Shown: in pieces, positions 16,356 through 25,080 of the stretch | Numbering within the stretch: position 1 is the stretch's first letter | Layout of the letters: the number at the start of each line of letters is the position of its first letter | NCBI GenBank assembly: GCA_937899075.1 | Contig: CALDJX010000135.1 | Location: forward strand, 1-59,316 | Length of the DNA: 59,316 nt | Origin: an uncultured Planctomyces sp. | Lineage (GTDB): Bacteria > Planctomycetota > Planctomycetia > Planctomycetales > Planctomycetaceae | Direction of reading: 5' to 3' | Notes under the pieces: model-generated | What the model was told of the DNA's origin: nothing | The model's input: only the letters and a program-made list of their open reading frames with translations | Database searches by the model: none | Translations under genes and position numbers: made by a program

Positions 16356-17891
16356 CTATTTGCTCTTCTTGGGATTCCGCTTCCGAGGTGGAGCGGGCTT
16401 TGGCGACTCCAGGTCGTCGTCGGGCTGGTTCCAGAGTCGGTACGGGTCATTGAGGCGGCGCATTTCGGCGAGGAGCAGCGCTTCCATATCGGCGAGTTTC
16501 TTTGCGTGAGCCGGGCTGGTGGCGAGGTTTGTTTCCAACGGCGACTTGCGGTTGTGTTCGGCAAGGAACTCGTGCGGGTTTTCGGCGAGGTTGAAGAGTT
16601 GCGTTTCGCGAACCTTGCCGTCCATCACGTCGTACTTGATCAGCTTCCAGTCTCCCTGCCGAACGCATCGCATGCCCGGCTTCGTGCCGCCGCTGTAGGT
16701 TCCGAAAAGCGTGTCTCGGACGGCGTCTTTTTTGCCTGTCAGAACCGGCTTGAAGCTGGTGCCTTCGCTGGATGTTGGAGCCTCGACGCCGGCGAGATCG
16801 CAAATTGTCGAAAGCGAGTCGAGCAGGTAAACGTTTCCGGTGGATCGCGAACCGGCTTTGATGCCCGGGCCTTTCACGATGTACGGCACTCGCCATGTGT
16901 GCTGGTAGAGATTCTGCTTGCCCTGCAGACCGTGCCGCCCGATCGCCATGCCGTGGTCAGCGGTGTAGACGATGTACGTGTTGTCGAGTTCGCCCATTTC
17001 TTCGAGCTGTTTGAGAACTCGCCCGACCTGGATGTCGATGTTCTCGTCGCAGGCGAACTCGCGACCGAGTTCGTTGCGGATCGTGCGTTCGTCGCGTTTT
17101 TCCCAGACACCGCTGACAGCAACTTCATCGCGCAGACCGGGATGGCCGTGGTGGAAGGGATGCTCGGGCAGATAATTCACAGGCAAAGCCGGCTGCTTTG
17201 CGTTGGCCGGAGGAAGATTCACCTTGTCTTTGTGGTTGACGGCTCCGTACTTCTTGAGCAGGTCCGGTGTCCCGTCTCGCGTGTCGTGAGGATGGGAAAA
17301 GCCAAAGTAGATCAGGAATGGTTTCTCATCTTTGTTCGACTGCCGATCGTTCAGATAGTTCATGACCTGATCGCCGTGCCAGACACTTCCGGTTTCGTCA
17401 GTACCGCCTCGTTTTGTGGCGTCGTGACGGACCGTGAACTGCTTGTTGGCACCCTCATAGCTGTTGCCCCTCTTGCAGGTCCGCATCGTGGCGTAGCCAG
17501 CCTTGTTAAAGACCGCCGCCATTGTCGACTGCTCAAGATTCGGTGGACACAACCCGGCTTCGATTGCTCCCTTCCAGTTGGGAAGATGCCAGACCGTACG
17601 ACCACACATCACCATGTGACGCGACGGTGTGCAGACCGCTCCGCTGAAAGAGCCCATGTGATAGGCACCGTCCAGGACCATGCCTTCAGCAGCGAGGCGG
17701 TCAATGTTCGGCGTGTCCAACCCGGAGTCTGGATTGTAAATCTTGAGATCAAACGGCGATTGATCATCGACAATAATGAACAGGATGTTCGGCCGCTTGT
17801 CCGCTGCTTCAGACTGGTGCGCGAAAATTCCTGCGAACGACAAAACGGTCACCACGGCGATAGCCGCAAATCTCAAAGTCAAATTGATCAT
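16356..17891 (-). CDS. Secreted formylglycine-dependent sulfatase
   Basis: This 511-aa type I sulfatase has a signal peptide (about 1-29), the metal-binding NILFIIVDDQ opening (35-44), and the modification motif C87-TPSR in GAVCTPSRHMVMCGR, where the cysteine becomes formylglycine. Later motifs include YTADHG and the TPNIDRLAAEG block. It cleaves sulfate esters, probably from polysaccharides, outside the cytoplasm. The N-terminal metal aspartates appear as VDD. The C-terminus is rich in Lys/Pro. It lies 56 nt downstream of a DUF1080 gene on the same strand, a common planctomycete pairing that suggests joint glycan degradation. Confidence 0.93.
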   Translation of the reverse strand: MINLTLRFAAIAVVTVLSFAGIFAHQSEAADKRPNILFIIVDDQSPFDLKIYNPDSGLDTPNIDRLAAEGMVLDGAYHMGSFSGAVCTPSRHMVMCGRTVWHLPNWKGAIEAGLCPPNLEQSTMAAVFNKAGYATMRTCKRGNSYEGANKQFTVRHDATKRGGTDETGSVWHGDQVMNYLNDRQSNKDEKPFLIYFGFSHPHDTRDGTPDLLKKYGAVNHKDKVNLPPANAKQPALPVNYLPEHPFHHGHPGLRDEVAVSGVWEKRDERTIRNELGREFACDENIDIQVGRVLKQLEEMGELDNTYIVYTADHGMAIGRHGLQGKQNLYQHTWRVPYIVKGPGIKAGSRSTGNVYLLDSLSTICDLAGVEAPTSSEGTSFKPVLTGKKDAVRDTLFGTYSGGTKPGMRCVRQGDWKLIKYDVMDGKVRETQLFNLAENPHEFLAEHNRKSPLETNLATSPAHAKKLADMEALLLAEMRRLNDPYRLWNQPDDDLESPKPAPPRKRNPKKSK

Positions 17892-17947
17892 CGTGAGTTT
17901 CTCACTGTGAATAATGAAGTCGTATTTCGAAAGTGCTTGAGCCCGCG

Positions 17948-18718
17948 CTATTTCTTCTGGCGGTTGACGATGCCTTCAAGTTTTTTTCGCTCCGCTTCCA
18001 GAACTTCGTCCGCGATCTTTGCCGGAACGACTTCTTTCATATCCAGTTTTTCGTCGGCTGGCAGGCTTCGCAATTTGATCGCTCGATACCAGACCGGATC
18101 GCCGTGATCCTGCAGCGAGAGTTTGGCTCCACGCGCCGGCAGTTTGGCTCCGCGTTTTTCCAGCATGTCGATGTTGAACGCCCACTTTGAATCTGAATAG
18201 TCGAAGTGGATGACTTTCTTACCGTTCAGCCAGTGCTGGATGATCGTGCCTTTGCAGACGATCCGACCGTCGTTCCATTCTCCGACGGGCTTGGTCGCGT
18301 CGTGGGACGGAGCCATGCAGAAGTAAAGCGAAGCCGCACTGGTGCGAGGATTTTTCCCGTCGGCATGAACGCTGTTGTCGAGAATCTGATACTCGTACTG
18401 CCCCGGTCGATAGTAGACGCCGCTGTTGCTGCCTTTGGCGACTTTCCAGTGAAAGCGCAATTCGAAGTCGTCGGGGATTTTCTTTGCCTCATAGACGAGG
18501 CTGCCTCCGCGGCCTTCGCGAGTGATCACCCCGTCTTCGACTTTCCAGTTGCCGCCGTGTTTCCAACCGTCGTCGAGGCTCTTGCCGTCAAAGAGCGCTT
18601 CGAAACCGTCAGCCAGTTCTGCCTCCGTCAGAAAGTTCACGTTTCCGGCCATCGACAAACGGCTGACGATGGCAACCGCGAAAAACGCGATAACGGCTAT
18701 GACAAGTTGCTTCCGCAT
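17948..18718 (-). CDS. Secreted DUF1080 (3-keto-disaccharide hydrolase-like) protein
   Basis: This 256-aa protein has a signal peptide (about 1-24, ending SRLSMAGN) and one DUF1080 domain, recognised by FEALFDGKSLDDGWKHGGNWKVEDG, SGVYYRPGQYEYQILDN and the closing HGDPVWYRAIKLR motif. It probably binds or cleaves a glycan or modified disaccharide outside the cytoplasm. The internal ATG at 18718 is taken as the start because the signal peptide begins there; an upstream start would add a non-hydrophobic 22-residue extension. It lies directly upstream of the sulfatase and is likely in the same transcript. Confidence 0.9.
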   Translation of the reverse strand: MRKQLVIAVIAFFAVAIVSRLSMAGNVNFLTEAELADGFEALFDGKSLDDGWKHGGNWKVEDGVITREGRGGSLVYEAKKIPDDFELRFHWKVAKGSNSGVYYRPGQYEYQILDNSVHADGKNPRTSAASLYFCMAPSHDATKPVGEWNDGRIVCKGTIIQHWLNGKKVIHFDYSDSKWAFNIDMLEKRGAKLPARGAKLSLQDHGDPVWYRAIKLRSLPADEKLDMKEVVPAKIADEVLEAERKKLEGIVNRQKK

Positions 18719-18855
18719 GGTGAAGAACCTTTCGCAAGATGGGCAATGGTCAACGAAGGAACGCGACGACCTGAACTGGTGCAAATCCGGATACGGATTT
18801 CCTTAACCGCGACGCGTAAGTCGAGTCACAACGTTACACGATTCCCGGCCGCGAT

Positions 18856-19341
18856 TCACTTCTTGCCCTCGGCTCGACGAGCGCGGAAAAATTCCTGCAG
18901 AATCGCTCGGCAGTCGTGTTCCAGCACGCCGCCCAGAACGGTGCATCGATGGTTCAGCCGATCATCGTCCGTGATGTTGTAGAGCGTGTGGCAAGCGCCG
19001 CCTTTTGGATCGGTCGTCCCGTAAATTACGGTCGGAATCCGAGCCTGCACGATCGCTCCGGCACACATCGGGCATGGTTCCAACGTCACGACCATCATGC
19101 AGTCAGTCAGTCGCCACGAACCCAGCGACTCCGCTGCCTGAGTGATGGCGATGATTTCAGCGTGCGCCGTGGGATCCTGCAGGGTTTCGCGCTGGTTGTA
19201 GCCCGTCCCGATAATTGAATCGCCGTGAACGATCACCGCTCCGACGGGAACCTCACCGAGTTCATAGGCCGTGGCAGCTTCATCCAGCGACCGGCGCATC
19301 CATGCCTCGTAAGGCTGCAGTGGGTTGTCAGCAAATATCAC
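18856..19341 (-). CDS. tadA: tRNA-specific adenosine-34 deaminase
   Basis: This 161-aa deaminase has the zinc and catalytic motifs H60-A-E62 and P89-C-P-M-C93, in HAEIIAI and [11 protein letters not shown]. TadA converts A34 to inosine in tRNA-Arg(ACG) and is essential in most bacteria. [10 protein letters not shown] and the length fit TadA better than cytidine or guanine deaminases, although guanine-deaminase-like paralogues share the core. It follows the RTX/pectate-lyase gene by about 110 nt. Confidence 0.92.
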   Translation of the reverse strand: MIFADNPLQPYEAWMRRSLDEAATAYELGEVPVGAVIVHGDSIIGTGYNQRETLQDPTAHAEIIAITQAAESLGSWRLTDCMMVVTLEPCPMCAGAIVQARIPTVIYGTTDPKGGACHTLYNITDDDRLNHRCTVLGGVLEHDCRAILQEFFRARRAEGKK

Positions 19342-19451
19342 GGCCGTCGATTTCCGAGAACGAGCAAGGGTGCGTGAATCGCGAAACGCAGCCTGAGCAC
19401 GAGCGGCCTTGCGATTCTTTAGACTGTCGCTTCATCGTAGCGGCAGGTGCC

Positions 19452-22400
19452 CTACGGAGCGACAAAGCCTTCGACGAACCAATTGACAAACGCCTCGTCG
19501 ATAACGTCCTCTTCGGCGTCAACAAGCGTGTCGTTACCTCCGCCAGTCGCCAGCGTGTCCTGCTCGACACCGCCGTCAATGAGGTCGTCATCGGCACCAC
19601 CGACCAGCAGATCGCGTTCCGATCCTCCGAAAAGCTGATCGTTGCCCTCGCCAGCGTCGAGCGTGTCCGAACCAGCCTCGCCCATCAGCACGTCGTTTCC
19701 GGAGTTTCCGATCACGACATCGTCACCAGCGCGGCCGTTGAGAAAGTCACTGCTTCCGCCGCCGACCAGGCGATCATCACCGTCGCCGCCGTCGAGCGTG
19801 TCTTCATCCCCGTTTCCGTTGAGGACGTCGTTCCCGGCATGACCTTCCACACTGTCGGCACCGGCTCCGCCTTCGACAGTATCGTCACCGGCCTGTCCCA
19901 ACAGAGTGTCACCACCGTCGGCTCCGAAGAGACTGTCGTTGCCATCACCTCCGTCGATGGTCTCATCACCAAGGCCACCATAAATCGTGTCGTCCCCGCC
20001 GCCGCCAAACGCCGAGTTTGCGTTGATCGACGTGCCAATGGCGCCGACCGGCGCAGCGGGCAGCAGGATCAGATCGGCATCTTCGCCACCGTTGATCGTA
20101 AATCCGATGAAACCATCAACCGCCATCGAAGCATCGATCGTGTCCTGGCCGCCGTCGCCGCTGATCGAAAAGTGGAAGTTGTTGAGTTCGTAAGTTGGAT
20201 AGTTGCTCGCAAAGCCAGCCAGTTCGTCTGTCGTGATCTGGTCGTTTCCAAGTCGACCTTCGATCGTGGCCGATTCGAATCTCGTCGCGTTGAGCAACGT
20301 TGCACCAATCTTTACCTGAAGCGCCTGCTCAACTGCCGACAGTTCGATGAGATCATTGCCGTCTGAACCGACAATCTGCAGTTCGTCAAGTCCGAGGTCG
20401 CCATCAAAGACGTCAGCTCCGTGCCCGGACTGCCACGCTGCGAGGTCATCGCCCAGACCGCCGGACAGTTGATCTATTCCTTCGCGACCACGCAGGACAT
20501 CGTCGCCGGCATCCCCGTTCAGAGTGTCATTTCCGAAGTCGCCAATGAGTTCGTCATCGCCATCGCCGCCTGAAATGACATCATCACCTGATTCTCCATT
20601 AAGGTGATCATTCCCCGTCCCGCCGATGAGCGTGTCGTTTCCCGGCCCGCCAAAAAGCGAATCAGCTTCTTCGGAAGTCACGATGCGGGCTGACTCGGGA
20701 GACGCCGGAACGAACACGTACGCGGGCATGCCTCCAACATCAGCCGTCGTCTCTACTTTGCGACCGGTGCCGTTCACGATTCCGCTGATGACTCGCGAAT
20801 CGCCAGCAGTCCGTGACCAGGGCGTCGCTCCGACGTTCGCCAGTACGTGGTCGTAAACCTGGCTGACCGGCAAGACATCCATTGCCGCCAGAGAGTCGAC
20901 CATCCATTGCTGCGGTGGCTCGTTGACTTCAGGATCGTAAACGCCCGCAGCCGTCAAACCCCGGATCGAGCCAACACCCGCCTTGTAGGAAACGTTCCAG
21001 TCGTAGGCTTCGGGATTGTCAAAGTCGACGGGAGTCGTGAACAACGGCGTGGCCCGGTCGGCGTTCGGCTCCATGACCTGATCGGCATCCTGGAAGAAGT
21101 TGTCCGAAAGATAGATTTCCGTTCCGGCTCCGACACCCGGCTGAGCTTCCAGAAACGCAATGTGGTTCTGCGAATTCGGCCCCGGGATCACGAGATTCCC
21201 GACGGCCGCTACCTGAGCGCCGTCACCAACGATGACCGTTCGACTGAGCGGGTTGTAGACAATATTGTTGACCATCAATCCGCCGGTGTGGCCGTCGATG
21301 TCCGTCCCGAACGCAAACTTTGGAGCTCGCTTGCGAGGACTGGCGAAGACGGAATTGATGATTGTCACTTCCGTGGCACCGGCACCGGCGAGCAGGCCAT
21401 GCGCATGGTTGTCTTTGTCGAGCGGCTCGGCAAACAAGACTCGATCGAAGGTCACTCGCCGCGAACCCGCCCAGATATCGGCAAGTTCGTCCTGAGACCA
21501 GAAGAGCGACACATTCTGAATAAGCACGTCTTCGGATGCTTGAATCGTCAACGTGTCTCGTTGCCCACGATTTTCGACGCCGACCGTGTCATCACCCTGC
21601 ACCATCGTGACGTGCTTGATCGTGACGTTCGACGCGTTATGGATGAGGATTCTTGCTCCAACGATCGAGATCCCAGGCGACGGAGCCGTGCTGCCATCAA
21701 TCGTGATATTGGAAGTTGTCAGCAGGATTTCGTAATTGGGACGTTCGACCGAAGTGCTGCGCAGATCGATGATGCCTCCAACATCGAATACGACATGACG
21801 ATTACCTTTTGAGATGGCATCTGTCAGTGATCCGGGGCCGTCTGGCGACAAGGTTGTCACATGAACAACTTCCTGTTGCTCGCGGGCGACGCTCTGAATG
21901 AGGTCGTCTCCGTTCCCGCCGTCGAGCGAATCTCGATTTCCGCCGCCGATCAGCGTGTCGTCACCGGATCCGCCCGAAATAGAATCGTCACCGGAACCAC
22001 CATCGAGTTCGTCCGCCCCGTCGCCACCATTAAGAGTGTCGCTGCCCTGCCCACCAGACAGTTGATCGCTGCCAGGACCACCGTCCAACGTGTCGCCGGA
22101 CCCGTTATCTCCGACGAGCGTATCGTCGCCTTCGTTTCCGAAGAGCAGGTCGCTGCCCGTGCCACCAAGCAGCGAGTCATCACCGGAGCCACCGATCATC
22201 GTATCGGGGCCGGGACCTCCTATCACCGAGGAAGGAACTGCTGTGAGATTTTCGAAATGATCGCGGCCGCCCTTTCCAAGGAACCACACCGAGCTGACAG
22301 ATAAAACGGGATACGTTGACGTCTCTGAGTTGTAGGTTAAGAGGATTTCGGAATCGCCAACCAACTGCACGACGACGCGATCGTCGTAATTCGTTCCGTT

Positions 22401-22571
22401 GATCGACAGGATTCCGGTGGCCGGATCGAGTATCACTGTGAGCAGCGTCCGCGACTCCAGGACTTCCGCTCTGACGTGCCATTTTACTCCGGCTTGCGCA
22501 ACAAACCGGTCCATGGACCGACGGCGCAACGGACGAAATAAATGTTGGATTGGCCCGCGAAAGCAGAACAT
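19452..22571 (-). CDS. Large surface protein: pectate-lyase-like domain between Ca-binding (RTX-type) repeat blocks
   Basis: This 1039-aa protein has an N-terminal planctomycetal LExR-LL-type motif (VLESRTLL, 37-44). Next come hemolysin-type nonapeptide repeats (GGxGxDxLxGG style), then a right-handed beta-helix domain resembling family 1 pectate lyases (from VTTLSPDGPGSLTDAISKG through TIDGSTAPSPGISI to GLMVNNIVYNPLSRTV), and then a second long repeat block to the C-terminus. The repeats bind calcium and assist folding after secretion. The middle domain suggests polysaccharide lyase or glycan-binding activity. The N-terminus lacks a classical signal peptide, as is usual with this motif. ATG 22514 is an alternative start. 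Confidence 0.85.
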   Translation of the reverse strand: MFCFRGPIQHLFRPLRRRSMDRFVAQAGVKWHVRAEVLESRTLLTVILDPATGILSINGTNYDDRVVVQLVGDSEILLTYNSETSTYPVLSVSSVWFLGKGGRDHFENLTAVPSSVIGGPGPDTMIGGSGDDSLLGGTGSDLLFGNEGDDTLVGDNGSGDTLDGGPGSDQLSGGQGSDTLNGGDGADELDGGSGDDSISGGSGDDTLIGGGNRDSLDGGNGDDLIQSVAREQQEVVHVTTLSPDGPGSLTDAISKGNRHVVFDVGGIIDLRSTSVERPNYEILLTTSNITIDGSTAPSPGISIVGARILIHNASNVTIKHVTMVQGDDTVGVENRGQRDTLTIQASEDVLIQNVSLFWSQDELADIWAGSRRVTFDRVLFAEPLDKDNHAHGLLAGAGATEVTIINSVFASPRKRAPKFAFGTDIDGHTGGLMVNNIVYNPLSRTVIVGDGAQVAAVGNLVIPGPNSQNHIAFLEAQPGVGAGTEIYLSDNFFQDADQVMEPNADRATPLFTTPVDFDNPEAYDWNVSYKAGVGSIRGLTAAGVYDPEVNEPPQQWMVDSLAAMDVLPVSQVYDHVLANVGATPWSRTAGDSRVISGIVNGTGRKVETTADVGGMPAYVFVPASPESARIVTSEEADSLFGGPGNDTLIGGTGNDHLNGESGDDVISGGDGDDELIGDFGNDTLNGDAGDDVLRGREGIDQLSGGLGDDLAAWQSGHGADVFDGDLGLDELQIVGSDGNDLIELSAVEQALQVKIGATLLNATRFESATIEGRLGNDQITTDELAGFASNYPTYELNNFHFSISGDGGQDTIDASMAVDGFIGFTINGGEDADLILLPAAPVGAIGTSINANSAFGGGGDDTIYGGLGDETIDGGDGNDSLFGADGGDTLLGQAGDDTVEGGAGADSVEGHAGNDVLNGNGDEDTLDGGDGDDRLVGGGSSDFLNGRAGDDVVIGNSGNDVLMGEAGSDTLDAGEGNDQLFGGSERDLLVGGADDDLIDGGVEQDTLATGGGNDTLVDAEEDVIDEAFVNWFVEGFVAP

Positions 22572-23206
22572 CGGGAGGGTGACCTCTCACGTCACAAAAA
22601 GTGCATCTGCAGACGCAAATGCCGACGAGCCTCCCGCTCAGCGTGGACAAGGACATCCATCCCTACCACTTCGATATCTCAGCAAACTTAGTAACTCAAT
22701 AATCAATCGCTGTATTGTGACTGTCGAATCTTTCAACAGTGACGGACATCATGGAGCACACAAAGCAGCGGCGACCGGTCAGTAACTCACGGCAACTCGG
22801 AAGCAACCGAACCGGTTTCGCATGATGCAATCCGAAGCCCGTCAAACGGCGTCCGAGCCAGCAAATACAATAAACCGAGTATCAACTCTTCCAATCACAC
22901 ACTCAACGACCACATCCCGCTGGAACTCACCGATTTCAAATTGGGTCCAGTTTGTCACGTTGAGACGGTCATCAACAATAGCTTCAAACTTCCGCAAGCA
23001 GATTCAGCTTAGATTCCGTTTGCCAGGCAATCACGAAAATCCCCCCCCCGAGCTGACAACGTCACAACCGCCCGCCCGACGAAACTCTCAGAAACGGCAC
23101 AACCGGGCGACACCACGGGCCAAACTCCAGACCGCTTGCGGCATAGACTGCACAGCACGTTGGCCGCGATCACTGAGGAATTCGGTCGACTCTCAGCATC
23201 AAACGG
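22572..23206. other. Intergenic region with C9 run
   Basis: About 635 nt separate two minus-strand genes. The open frames here have biased, low-complexity translations and no recognisable family. A run of nine C residues lies at 23041-23049. The promoter of the pectate-lyase/RTX gene and the terminator of the Bat-type operon are expected here, but I cannot place either with confidence. Confidence 0.45.
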
Positions 23207-24955
23207 CTACTTATTACGGCCTGTCGAGAGGTCGTACGTCGCGCGTTGAATTCGCGACTGCCGAGCCGATAGCGTCTTGAGCTGTTTGAGCAGCTCCGGC
23301 TCAGCCGCCTGGTTGCCTTCAATCATTCGCCCGAGTTGACGAGTTCGACGGTTAATTCGCAACTGCAGCGACCGCAGCATCTTCAATTCAGACAACGCAT
23401 CGACCAGCGGTTTGTCCTGAGGTTGCCCCTGCTGCTGCTCACCTTTCTGCTGCTCTTCGTCCTTCTTCTTTTCCATTTCTTTCTGCAGCGCATCCACCAT
23501 TTCTTCGATGGCCTCGATGACTGCCTGCTCCAGAGTTTGCGTCAACTCACCTGCTTTCCCCTGGTCGAGCAACTCAACGATCGACGCGGCGTCTTCCCGG
23601 ATGGCTTCAACCGCTTCCGGAAACGCGACGGACGAACCTTCTTCGCGCAACACGACCAGTGCCTTGTCGACTTCCTGGAGGATCTCTTCTTCCTGTGTGG
23701 CAAGTTGCTTCCCGCGCGCGATCACGTTTTCACTCTGGCCTTCGGATTCTTTGTCCAACCGAAGCGTTTCCTGATAGACCAGCAGTTGCATGCTGAGCAT
23801 CTTGCGAAATCGTGACTCCAGCGACGCTAATGTCAGGCTCTTCTCTTCTTCGCGAAGTTGCCGCAGAATTTCTTCCAGCTTCTCTTTGGCTTCCAGCAAC
23901 TGGCGAATCGCCTCGTCCTGATGCCTCGATGCTTTTCCGCGATCCTTCTTTTCTTTCAGTTCCTGAATCGCCTTTTCCATCTCCTGCCGAGCTTCTTCCA
24001 AATCTTCTCGACCAGGCGTCTGCTGCTGATCTTTCTGCTCGCCCGGTTCACCCGACTCAGGTTGCCCGTCTTTCGGTTGGCCATCCTGGGGCTTTTGTCT
24101 GTCTTTCGGTTCACCATCCTGAGGCTCACCGTCTTTGGGCTCGCCCTTTGAAGGTTGCCCATCTTTCGGCTGACCGTCCTTGGGTTCACCAGGTTTGCTG
24201 TCGCCATCTTTCGGATCACTGCTTTTCGGATCCTTTGGTTCCGAGTCTCCGTCCTTCGGTGAAGACGGATCCTTCGGTTCAGGGTTCTCGCCGGCTGGTT
24301 TTTCAGAATCGTTTTCACTCGCCGGTTTGTGTGATTCCTGCTCCGCCTGTTTCCTGGCATCCTGCTGTTTGATTTGTTCGATCAATTCGTCGGCGTCTTT
24401 CGCAACACCTTCCTGATCACTCGCTGACTTACTCGGATCAGCACCTCGCTCGGTATTCGCTCGAACGTCCTTCTCTTTGCCGATCATCTTGTTGACGTTC
24501 TTCAGAAGCTCTTTCACTCGAGCACGTTCGGCTTCAATTTCACTGATGCGATTTTCGCTTTGCAGAAGATCGAGCAACGTGAGCAGACTCGCAACGAGTT
24601 GTTCCTGCCGCTGAATCGAATCTCCGAACTGCGGATTCTGGTCCGCGAGCAGTTCGTGAATCATTCGCATCTGACCGATGACGCGTTCCTGCTGGCTCTT
24701 GCTGTGCGTTCGGAAGAGCAACTCTGCGCGTTCGGGATCCGCCTTCCGAAGCTGCTCGGCCATCTGCACGAGTTCTTTTTCGAACCGGTCAAACCGACTC
24801 AACACAGCCTGCTGGCCGATATCCAGCGGCAAGTCTTTCTTTACAGGGGACGCGTCTTCGGTCGGACTGTCTTGCGCGCCAGCAGCCGAGCAGACTCCAA
24901 ACAGGCATGCAATGACTGAAACTGCAATGCGACCGCTTCTTCGACTATTGAACAT
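23207..24955 (-). CDS. Secreted coiled-coil protein with PKDG-rich repeat, last gene of the Bat-type operon
   Basis: This 582-aa protein has a signal peptide (about 1-28, ending SAAGAQDSP), a helical region rich in Glu/Arg/Leu, a low-complexity central block with degenerate PKDG(Q/E) units (roughly 24030-24300 on the DNA), then a long coiled coil (EEARQEMEKAIQELKEKK onward) and a charged C-terminus. I do not recognise a catalytic domain. Proteins of this composition often end planctomycete moxR-DUF58-BatA clusters. It follows the DUF4175-like gene by about 125 nt. ATG 24955 is chosen because the signal peptide starts there. A structural or scaffold role at the envelope is a guess. Confidence 0.8.
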   Translation of the reverse strand: MFNSRRSGRIAVSVIACLFGVCSAAGAQDSPTEDASPVKKDLPLDIGQQAVLSRFDRFEKELVQMAEQLRKADPERAELLFRTHSKSQQERVIGQMRMIHELLADQNPQFGDSIQRQEQLVASLLTLLDLLQSENRISEIEAERARVKELLKNVNKMIGKEKDVRANTERGADPSKSASDQEGVAKDADELIEQIKQQDARKQAEQESHKPASENDSEKPAGENPEPKDPSSPKDGDSEPKDPKSSDPKDGDSKPGEPKDGQPKDGQPSKGEPKDGEPQDGEPKDRQKPQDGQPKDGQPESGEPGEQKDQQQTPGREDLEEARQEMEKAIQELKEKKDRGKASRHQDEAIRQLLEAKEKLEEILRQLREEEKSLTLASLESRFRKMLSMQLLVYQETLRLDKESEGQSENVIARGKQLATQEEEILQEVDKALVVLREEGSSVAFPEAVEAIREDAASIVELLDQGKAGELTQTLEQAVIEAIEEMVDALQKEMEKKKDEEQQKGEQQQGQPQDKPLVDALSELKMLRSLQLRINRRTRQLGRMIEGNQAAEPELLKQLKTLSARQSRIQRATYDLSTGRNK

Positions 24956-25080
24956 GCTCGACTCCCAAAGACACACCACCACGTAGGCTGGAACGAGCGG
25001 AACGCTGTTCCGGCAACGCCAGTTTGCGGTCCATTGAACCGGAACCGCGTTGCTAAAGCTCGTTGTCGCCAGCCGACAGT

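Noticed and set aside
16341-18107. 588-codon open frame on the plus strand opposite the sulfatase and DUF1080 genes
   Set aside because: It is antisense to two clear genes with family motifs; its translation has no recognisable family and reflects codon bias of the opposite strand.
19215-20366. 383-codon plus-strand frame with repetitive Val/Asp/Arg sequence
   Set aside because: It is the antisense reading of the Ca-binding repeat array, so its repeats are inherited from the real gene.
19452-20600. Possible CRISPR or DNA tandem array suggested by repetition
   Set aside because: The repetition is at codon level and encodes Ca-binding nonapeptides; units vary and there are no identical repeats with unique spacers.
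22822-23280. 152-codon plus-strand frame in an intergenic region
   Set aside because: Composition rich in Ser/Thr/Arg/Asn, no ribosome binding site, no family resemblance, and it overlaps the end of the PKDG protein gene.
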